Shown: positions 43,063-48,226 of the stretch, one piece after another | How positions within the stretch are numbered: the first letter of the stretch is position 1 | How the letters are laid out: every line of letters starts with the position of its first letter | Source: Syntrophomonas sp. | GTDB lineage: Bacteria; Bacillota; Syntrophomonadia; Syntrophomonadales; Syntrophomonadaceae | Assembly (NCBI RefSeq): GCF_028707975.1 | Contig: NZ_JAQVZX010000009.1 | Coordinates: 1-48,226, forward strand | Direction of reading: 5' to 3' | Length of the DNA stretch: 48,226 nt | Position numbers and translations under genes: made by a program | Notes under the pieces: generated by a model | Databases searched by the model: none | What the model saw: only the letters and a program-made list of their open reading frames with translations | What the model was told of the DNA's origin: nothing

Positions 43063-43827
43063 ATGTATCTTCGTAGTCGGGCCATAGTAATAAAGAATAT
43101 GGATTACCGGGAAAGCGACAAACTGGTTACTATATTTAGCGAACATGAGGGGAAAATGAAAGCAGTGGCCCGGGGAATCAAAAAGCCCCGCAGCAGTTTA
43201 CGGGCTTGTGTTCAGCCATTTTGTCATTCATCGCTTTTTTTTAGCCGGGGTAAAGGGATGAGTTTGATTACCCAGGGCAAATTGCTAGAATTTTATGGCA
43301 ATACCCGGGAGGATTTTGACCGCTCCCTCTATGCCCTGTATCTAATGGAATTGTTGGATAAGAGTTTGATGGATGGCATAGCCATTCCCCGCCTCTATAC
43401 CACAACCCTGGAGGTTCTCTCTTTTCTCAACCAGAGCGGCTACAATCCCTTACTTATCAGGTATTTTGAGATGAGTTTGCTGGTAAATTTGGGTTACAGT
43501 CCGGTACTGGATCATTGTGTGCTTTGTGGGAATAAGGATGACTTAAAGCTTTTTAGCCTTCCTGATGGAGGAATGTTGTGCCGGGATTGCAGCTATCAGT
43601 CTTCTGGAGCAGTTAGCCTGTCCAAAGAGACCCTGGCTTTGATCGGATTTCTGGGAAGATCACGGCTGGCTACTGTGGAAAGGGTAAGGGTCTCAAATAA
43701 GGCACTGAAAGAATTGGAGTATTTTTTAGAGAAATACCTGGAATATTACCTGGAAAGAAAATTTAATCTGAAGAAGGCCATGTCTATTTTAAAAAGGGGT
43801 ATGCCCAAGGATACCAAACTTATATGA
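43063..43827 (+). CDS. recO: DNA repair protein RecO
   Basis: Recombination mediator of 254 residues that helps load RecA with RecR. An N-terminal OB fold (AIVIKNMDYRESDKLVTIFS, KAVARGIKKPRSSL) is followed by a helical domain with a zinc-finger pattern CVLCGN...CRDC. The start at 43063 follows GGGTGGG. The era-recO linkage is conserved in Firmicutes, here interrupted by deoC and the exported unknown. Confidence 0.95.
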   Translation: MYLRSRAIVIKNMDYRESDKLVTIFSEHEGKMKAVARGIKKPRSSLRACVQPFCHSSLFFSRGKGMSLITQGKLLEFYGNTREDFDRSLYALYLMELLDKSLMDGIAIPRLYTTTLEVLSFLNQSGYNPLLIRYFEMSLLVNLGYSPVLDHCVLCGNKDDLKLFSLPDGGMLCRDCSYQSSGAVSLSKETLALIGFLGRSRLATVERVRVSNKALKELEYFLEKYLEYYLERKFNLKKAMSILKRGMPKDTKLI

Positions 43828-43859
43828 ACATGGTTTAGTAAATGATTGAACCATGTTCA
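43825..43859. terminator. Bidirectional terminator after recO
   Basis: TGAACATGGTT (43825-43835) pairs perfectly with AACCATGTTCA (43849-43859) between recO and the convergent regulator gene. Confidence 0.75.
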
Positions 43860-43911
43860 ACCTATTTCTACAATGAACAGGAAAATACCATAGGAAGAAC
43901 TAATATAAAAG

Positions 43912-44862
43912 CTATATCTCTGCCACTATCCTTCCGGTTTCCTCCATACAATAATCCCCCAGACCCTCTAATTCAGACTTAAAGGCTGTGGATGAAAGTA
44001 TGTCCAGAACCGCCTTTATCTCTGCCTTGTCGAGGTCCTCTTTTCTAATTACCAGCTCGTAGCGCTCTTTTTGCAGAGGAATAAATTCAATGTCCCGTAC
44101 CTGCATGGCAGCCTTCTCGTTGCCCAGAGCCAGGTCTGCTGTTCCCCGGGCTACCGCACTGGCTACTGCCAGGTGTGAATTTTCTTCCCTTTCGTAGCCA
44201 ATAATCTTGCGCCGGTCTAGTTTCATTTGATACAAATGCTCGTCTAAAAGCACCCGCGTACCGCAACCGGGTTCCCGGTTGACAAAACGAAGATCAGGAA
44301 GGCTCAAATCCTCCCATCCTTTAATTCCCAGGGGGTTGCCGCGGGCTACATAAAAGCCTTGCAGGCGCATGGCCAGGTGTATTATCAAAGTAGGTATACC
44401 AGGAACCATGCGGCGGACATAAGGTATGTTATAGCTTTCACTGTCACTATCCCAGAGATGAATACCAGCCATATCCGATTTCCCCTGATAAAGCTGAAGA
44501 ACTCCGGCAAAACTGCCAGTATTATGGCGAAATGCCCGGCAACCCTGGCTATGGTTTTCCAGGTAACGGCCCAGGATGTCTAAAAGCAAATCTTGACCAC
44601 AAATCACCAGGCCTGGAGAGTTTGAAAAGTAATCCTGGCGGACAGGTTGAGGTTTAGATCCTATAAGTATATCTGCTTCCGTAGATTTTAATTTCTTCCC
44701 TTGCTTTATATAGGCCTCAACATCATGCTGCTGAATCCGGATTTTCCGACCTATTCGATAGGCTGGAAGTTCTCCGCGCTTTACCATTTCATATACTGTA
44801 TATTTGGTTATTTTTAACATCCTGGCTACTTCTTGAGGAGTTAATGAATTGTCTTCTTTCAT
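43912..44862 (-). CDS. HTH + periplasmic-binding-like regulator (molybdate/tungstate one-component type)
   Basis: Protein of 316 residues. Residues ~5-55 are an excisionase-type helix-turn-helix (LTPQEVARMLKITKYTVYEM, then ELPAYRIGRKIRI). The remainder is a cytoplasmic substrate-binding domain of the PBP-like/ModA-related type (LVICGQDLLLDILGRYLENH, FVNREPGCGTRVLLDEHLY, VASAVARGTADLALGNEKAA). Such fusions act as ligand-sensing regulators of oxyanion transport. The ATG at 44862 has GGAGG 10 bases upstream. It is divergent from the modABC-like operon it probably controls; the ligand is inferred to be molybdate or tungstate. Confidence 0.87.
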   Translation of the reverse strand: MKEDNSLTPQEVARMLKITKYTVYEMVKRGELPAYRIGRKIRIQQHDVEAYIKQGKKLKSTEADILIGSKPQPVRQDYFSNSPGLVICGQDLLLDILGRYLENHSQGCRAFRHNTGSFAGVLQLYQGKSDMAGIHLWDSDSESYNIPYVRRMVPGIPTLIIHLAMRLQGFYVARGNPLGIKGWEDLSLPDLRFVNREPGCGTRVLLDEHLYQMKLDRRKIIGYEREENSHLAVASAVARGTADLALGNEKAAMQVRDIEFIPLQKERYELVIRKEDLDKAEIKAVLDILSSTAFKSELEGLGDYCMEETGRIVAEI

Positions 44863-44890
44863 AATTGTTAAAACCTCCAAACCTGATGAT

Positions 44891-44918
44891 ATTCTAGCAT
44901 AATACAAGCCTGATGCAA
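44891..44918 (-). promoter_or_regulatory. Candidate promoter of the regulator gene
   Basis: On the minus strand TTGCAT (44913-44918), 16-bp spacer, TAGAAT (44891-44896), about 30 bases before the start codon. Confidence 0.5.
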
Positions 44919-44940
44919 AGTTGTGTTATCTTTAGTTAAA

Positions 44941-44969
44941 GTATGTTATATTATTAATCATAACCATAC
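44941..44969. promoter_or_regulatory. Candidate operator between regulator and modA
   Basis: Imperfect palindrome GTATG-TTAT, AT-rich centre, ATAACCATAC (one-base offset between arms), in the divergent intergenic space. GTTATAT resembles half-sites of molybdate-responsive regulators, but the regulator here is of another type, so this is a candidate only. Confidence 0.4.
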
Positions 44970-45017
44970 ATAAATGGGGTAAAGCCATAATAAATGGCAT
45001 TGGGATTTAAGGGGAGC

Positions 45018-45129
45018 TTAAACACATGGTCAAAGGATGGGAGGAGATAAGCATGCCCTTCCTGTGAACACAGGATTTGCAGCAATTGTAGTATGATGAA
45101 AACTGTTTTAGTACTTGAACTGTGTTTAA
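45018..45129 (+). ncRNA. Structured leader of the mod operon (candidate)
   Basis: TTAAACACA (45018-45026) can pair with TGTGTTTAA (45121-45129), closing a ~110-nt region. Inside is the hairpin CCTGTG/CACAGG (45061-45074) and a mini-ORF, GGGAGGAG followed by ATG CCC TTC CTG TGA (45053-45067). I see no clear match to the Moco/Tuco riboswitch. With the operator and promoter sites this accounts for the 311-bp gene-free space. Confidence 0.4.
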
Positions 45130-45173
45130 ACCTTTCCTGAAAATAGTCAATGACTTAAAAGGAGGAAAAACCA

Positions 45174-46262
45174 ATGTTATATAACAAAAAGGCAAAAGCC
45201 CGGATTAGCATTTTAGTGGCGTTGATTTTTGTGCTTTGTATGGCAGGAACAGCTTTCGCGGCCAACCCATCATCTGCTGGTAATCTGCAGTGGAAAGCCG
45301 GGGCTCAGTGCTCGGTCAATGCCAATGCTTTAAACTTCAGAACCGGTCCGGGAATGAATTATAAGGTTATAAAATCCTATACTCGGGGGAGCCTGATGAC
45401 CATTGCTGAGAAATCAGGTGATTGGTATAAAGTAACCGCAGCGGATGGAAAAGTGGGTTATGTATTTGGTCGTTACCTGCTTGCTGCCACTCAAGCTGCT
45501 GCTCCGGCCAAGGCGGCGCCCAGTGTTACTACGCCCAAAGCAGAAGTTACAGCAGAGCCTCAGGCTAAAGCGGTAAGCGGTGAACTCATTATCTCCGCTG
45601 CTGCCAGCCTGACTGATACCATGAATGAGATGAAAGGTCTCTATGAGAAGCAAAATAAAAATGTAAAACTCACTTTTAACTTCGGTTCATCGGGTGCCCT
45701 GCAACAACAGATTGAACAGGGTGCTCCCGCTGATGTGTTTATTTCTGCTGCCACCAAGCAAATGAAGGCCCTGCAGGACAAGAAGCTCATTGTAGATGAG
45801 AGCTGCAAAGATCTCTTGAAGAACCGCTTGGTATTAGTTGGTCCCAAAGATTCAGCCAAGGTCAAAGGCTTCAGCACGCTGAAGGAAGCTTCGCTTATCG
45901 CTCTGGGCGAACCTGATTCGGTTCCGGCTGGGAAATATGCCAAGGAAACCCTTACTAAAATGGGTTTGTGGGATGCGGTAAAGGACAAAGTGGTTTATGC
46001 CAAAGATGTAAGACAGGTTTTGGCTTACGTTGAAAGCGGTAATGTTGAAGCCGGGATGGTTTATCTGACTGATGCCAAGATATCAGACAAGGTGCAGATA
46101 CTCAGCATAGCAGAAGAAAATACTCATACCCCCATCGTATACCCGGCAGCAGTAGTTAAAGCCAGCAAGAACCCGGAAGCGGCTCAGAGTTTCGTGGATT
46201 TCCTCAGCAGCGCCGCCGCTCAAGATGTATTTGCCAAATACGGTTTCGCGCTGGTCAAGTAG
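45174..46262 (+). CDS. modA: Molybdate/tungstate-binding protein with N-terminal SH3 domain
   Basis: Exported ABC-transporter binding protein of 362 residues. A signal peptide (LVALIFVLCMAGTAFA, then A) has an AxA type I cleavage site rather than a lipobox. Residues ~35-103 are a bacterial SH3 domain (ALNFRTGPGMNYKVIKSYTR, GDWYKVTAADGKVGYVFGRY). After an Ala/Pro linker, residues ~138-362 are ModA (LIISAAASLTDTMNEMKGLY, FNFGSSGALQQQIEQGAPAD, VEAGMVYLTDA). Gram-positive ModA proteins are usually lipoproteins; here the SH3 domain may hold it to the cell wall, which is inference. AGGAGG precedes the ATG. Confidence 0.93.
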   Translation: MLYNKKAKARISILVALIFVLCMAGTAFAANPSSAGNLQWKAGAQCSVNANALNFRTGPGMNYKVIKSYTRGSLMTIAEKSGDWYKVTAADGKVGYVFGRYLLAATQAAAPAKAAPSVTTPKAEVTAEPQAKAVSGELIISAAASLTDTMNEMKGLYEKQNKNVKLTFNFGSSGALQQQIEQGAPADVFISAATKQMKALQDKKLIVDESCKDLLKNRLVLVGPKDSAKVKGFSTLKEASLIALGEPDSVPAGKYAKETLTKMGLWDAVKDKVVYAKDVRQVLAYVESGNVEAGMVYLTDAKISDKVQILSIAEENTHTPIVYPAAVVKASKNPEAAQSFVDFLSSAAAQDVFAKYGFALVK

Positions 46263-46295
46263 TGCTTAAGGATAGCCGGTAAGGGCGGTGTAATC

Positions 46296-47021
46296 ATGAC
46301 CGAAGCCGAATTAATTCCGATATGGATTTCACTTAAAACAGCGGGCACCGCAACCCTAATTACCTTTATCCTAGGCATTGTTGCCGCTCGTTGGATGGCC
46401 TATGGAGATTTTAAGGGCAAGAACCTGCTGGACGGCTTATTTATTCTTCCCCTGGTCTTGCCCCCCACTGTTGTAGGATTTGGACTCTTACTTATCTTTG
46501 GGAAAAACGGCCCCCTGGGGCAACTATTGCTGTATTTTGATAAAACGGTGATATTTTCCTGGTCGGCAACGGTGATTGCTTCCACTGTGGTAGCTTTTCC
46601 TCTGATGTACCAGGCCACCCGGGCTGCCTTCGAACAAATACAGCCCAACCTCGAAGATGCCGCCCGTACTCTGGGGGCTACGGAATGGGCCGTCTTTTGG
46701 AAGGTTAGTATGCCGTTGGCCTGGCCGGGTATAGCCGCTGGCACTATTCTGGCCTTTGCCCGTTCCCTGGGTGAATTCGGGGCCACTTTGATGCTGGCGG
46801 GGAATATCCCAGGAAGAACCCAGACCGCGCCTCTGGCGATATATTTTGCGGTGGAAGCCGGGCGTTCAGATCAGGCTCTGAAATGGGTACTGGCCATTCT
46901 GGTAATCTCCTTTGCCAGTATCATTGCCTTGAATTACTGGAAGAGCCGCCAGTATTCTTCCTGGAGGAGCGGCCAGCCCATGGTAAAGGAGGTAGTGATG
47001 GATGCTGGATATAGAGATTAA
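46296..47021 (+). CDS. modB: Molybdate ABC transporter permease
   Basis: Membrane permease of 241 residues with about five to six helices. The cytoplasmic EAA loop that contacts the ATPase is LEDAARTLGATEWAVFWKVS, and ARSLGEFGATLMLAGNIPG is the ModB-specific C-terminal sequence. Length is normal. It follows modA by 33 bp and overlaps modC by 20 bp. Confidence 0.96.
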   Translation: MTEAELIPIWISLKTAGTATLITFILGIVAARWMAYGDFKGKNLLDGLFILPLVLPPTVVGFGLLLIFGKNGPLGQLLLYFDKTVIFSWSATVIASTVVAFPLMYQATRAAFEQIQPNLEDAARTLGATEWAVFWKVSMPLAWPGIAAGTILAFARSLGEFGATLMLAGNIPGRTQTAPLAIYFAVEAGRSDQALKWVLAILVISFASIIALNYWKSRQYSSWRSGQPMVKEVVMDAGYRD

Positions 47022-48075
47022 GAAATCACTGCCTGGCTTTAAACTGGAGGTATCTTTTGCCGTGGAGCGAGAGATACTGGCTATTTTAGGACCCTCCGGC
47101 TGCGGCAAGACCATGACCTTGAAGTGTATTGCCGGTCTGATACAGGCCGATGAAGGGCGGATAGCCCTGGATGATAGACTGTTGTTTGATTCCAGCAGCG
47201 GGGTTAATATTAAGTCCCGGGAAAGAAATATGGGTTTTGTTTTTCAGAATTATGCCCTTTTCCCCCATATGGATGTTTTTAACAATATCGCCTTTGGCAT
47301 ACGGCAATTGCCGGTAGAGGATATTAAAGAAAAAGTTAGGCTATGGCTGCAGAAAATGCGTCTATCCGGTTTGGAAAAACGTTTTCCCGGGCAGTTGTCG
47401 GCTGGGCAGCAGCAGCGGGTGGCCCTGGCCCGGGCTCTGGTTTCCGAACCGGAGGTGCTCTTGCTCGATGAACCCTTTTCCGCATTGGACAGTATTGTTA
47501 AAGAGCGGCTGGAGGAAGAACTCCTGGAAATTCATGAATTTTTCCCCGGCCATATTCTTTTTGTAACTCATAATTTGGCCGAGGCTTATAAGCTGAGCTC
47601 CAAGATAGCGGTTTATGAAGCCGGGCGTTTGCTGCAATTCGGAGAAAAAGGAAAGGTGGTCAATCGACCCTCCAACCGGACCGCAGCCCGTTTGACCGGG
47701 GTCAAGAACTTTCTCCCGGCGGTTGTTCGTGAAGTGGAGAATAGTAGCCTGAATCTGGAATTAAGTGGCACGGGAACCAGGCTTAAAGCGGGAAAAGCTC
47801 CGGGAGAAGGGTGGAAACCGGGGCAACTGGTGACCCTGGGCATACGCCCAGAGTATATTCAGATTAATAACCAGGAGGAAAACCTCGTTGCAGTTCTGGT
47901 TGAAGAGGTTATAGAAGAGATATCCAGCTATATAATCCGCTGCTCCCTTGCAGGAAGCGGGGGCGAAAAGATTTTAGAAGCACGGATACCTCGAACAGAT
48001 GTTATTAACCTTAGCCGAGGCGATAGCTGCCAGTTCTGTTTACCGGCGGACAAGATCTTTATTATGCTTGAATAA
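47002..48075 (+). CDS. modC: Molybdate ABC transporter ATP-binding protein
   Basis: ATPase of 357 residues. Walker A is GPSGCGKT, the Q-loop VFQNYALFPHM, the signature LSAGQQQRVALARAL (Ala instead of the usual Gly in LSGGQ), Walker B LLLDEPFSALD, and the H-loop FVTHNLAEA. A C-terminal mop/TOBE-type domain (LVTLGIRPEYIQI) probably binds the oxyanion and gives feedback control. The ATG at 47002 follows AAAGGAGG in the end of modB. Confidence 0.95.
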   Translation: MLDIEIKKSLPGFKLEVSFAVEREILAILGPSGCGKTMTLKCIAGLIQADEGRIALDDRLLFDSSSGVNIKSRERNMGFVFQNYALFPHMDVFNNIAFGIRQLPVEDIKEKVRLWLQKMRLSGLEKRFPGQLSAGQQQRVALARALVSEPEVLLLDEPFSALDSIVKERLEEELLEIHEFFPGHILFVTHNLAEAYKLSSKIAVYEAGRLLQFGEKGKVVNRPSNRTAARLTGVKNFLPAVVREVENSSLNLELSGTGTRLKAGKAPGEGWKPGQLVTLGIRPEYIQINNQEENLVAVLVEEVIEEISSYIIRCSLAGSGGEKILEARIPRTDVINLSRGDSCQFCLPADKIFIMLE

Positions 48076-48121
48076 AACTGGATTATTAATTAAGCAGTGT
48101 AATAATACAACTCTCCTTATT

Positions 48122-48150
48122 AAGCCCCTTTCAGGGGCTTTCTTTTTGGT
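48122..48150. terminator. Terminator of the mod operon
   Basis: AAGCCCC (48122-48128), short loop, GGGGCTT (48134-48140), then TCTTTTTGG. Usable in both directions. Confidence 0.85.
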
Positions 48151-48169
48151 GCGGGAAAAGTAAAAAAGC

Positions 48170-48226
48170 CTATTCTACAGTTTCTACCAGGCTCATAAAA
48201 GCAGAGTGGAGATTTTCCTGGTTTAG
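48170..48226 (-). CDS. Partial CDS, C-terminal end only
   Basis: Minus-strand frame open from the window edge, reading LNQENLHSAFMSLVETVE and a TAG stop at 48170-48172. It is convergent with modC across the shared terminator, as a real gene would be. Too short to identify. Confidence 0.4.
   Translation of the reverse strand, partial: LNQENLHSAFMSLVETVE

Overview
The window is a stretch of chromosome from an anaerobic, spore-forming, Gram-positive bacterium of the class Clostridia. Gene order and gene family members look like Syntrophomonas or a close relative; that name is inference from recognition, not from a search. Supporting signs are sporulation genes (spoIIP, yqfC, yqfD), a T-box-controlled leuS, CIRCE/HrcA heat-shock control, and frequent TTG and GTG starts with strong AGGAGG ribosome sites.

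Layout. 1-4.7 kb: an isolated Uma2-type nuclease gene, repeat elements, a DNA-repair methyltransferase, and leuS on the minus strand. The leuS T-box leader appears to carry a complete tRNA-Ala(GGC) gene inside its Stem III. 4.7-14.5 kb: a DUF1540 miniprotein, a cNMP-binding/DUF2225/TPR protein, comEA, a 232-bp MITE-like element, comEC, an adenosine-deaminase-type amidohydrolase overlapping a CPA1 antiporter gene, a thioesterase, holA. 14.5-21.5 kb: rpsT, spoIIP, a small exported protein, murJ, lepA, hemW. 21.5-31.4 kb: a CIRCE-controlled heat-shock operon hrcA, archaeal-type chaperonin, grpE, dnaK, dnaJ, prmA, rsmE, mtaB. 31.2-34 kb (accessory): a small membrane protein, rpsU, a HIT protein, a decayed gene, and a DUF1963 fusion protein. 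34.4-43.8 kb: yqfC, yqfD, phoH, pgpH, ybeY, dgkA, cdd, era, deoC, an unknown exported protein, recO. 43.9-48.1 kb: a divergent molybdate/tungstate locus (HTH-PBP regulator against SH3-modA, modB, modC).

The backbone follows the comE-holA-rpsT-spoIIP-lepA-hemW-hrcA-dnaK-rpsU-yqfC-era-recO order known from Bacillus subtilis. gpr (between rpsT and spoIIP) and yqeY (after rpsU) are absent here, while a group II/III chaperonin, deoC and one unknown exported protein have been added.

Intergenic space is rich in small repeats. Three families recur: a ~45-bp element around a CCATGGG core (seven copies), REP-like GGGGAC/GTCCCC elements (several lying directly in front of ribosome binding sites), and a MITE-like element with 12-bp perfect terminal inverted repeats plus two fragments. 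The strongest candidate for something undescribed is the tRNA gene nested in the T-box leader. Next are the archaeal-type chaperonin in the DnaK operon, a perfect 34-bp palindrome inside mtaB, and the SH3-ModA fusion with its one-component regulator.
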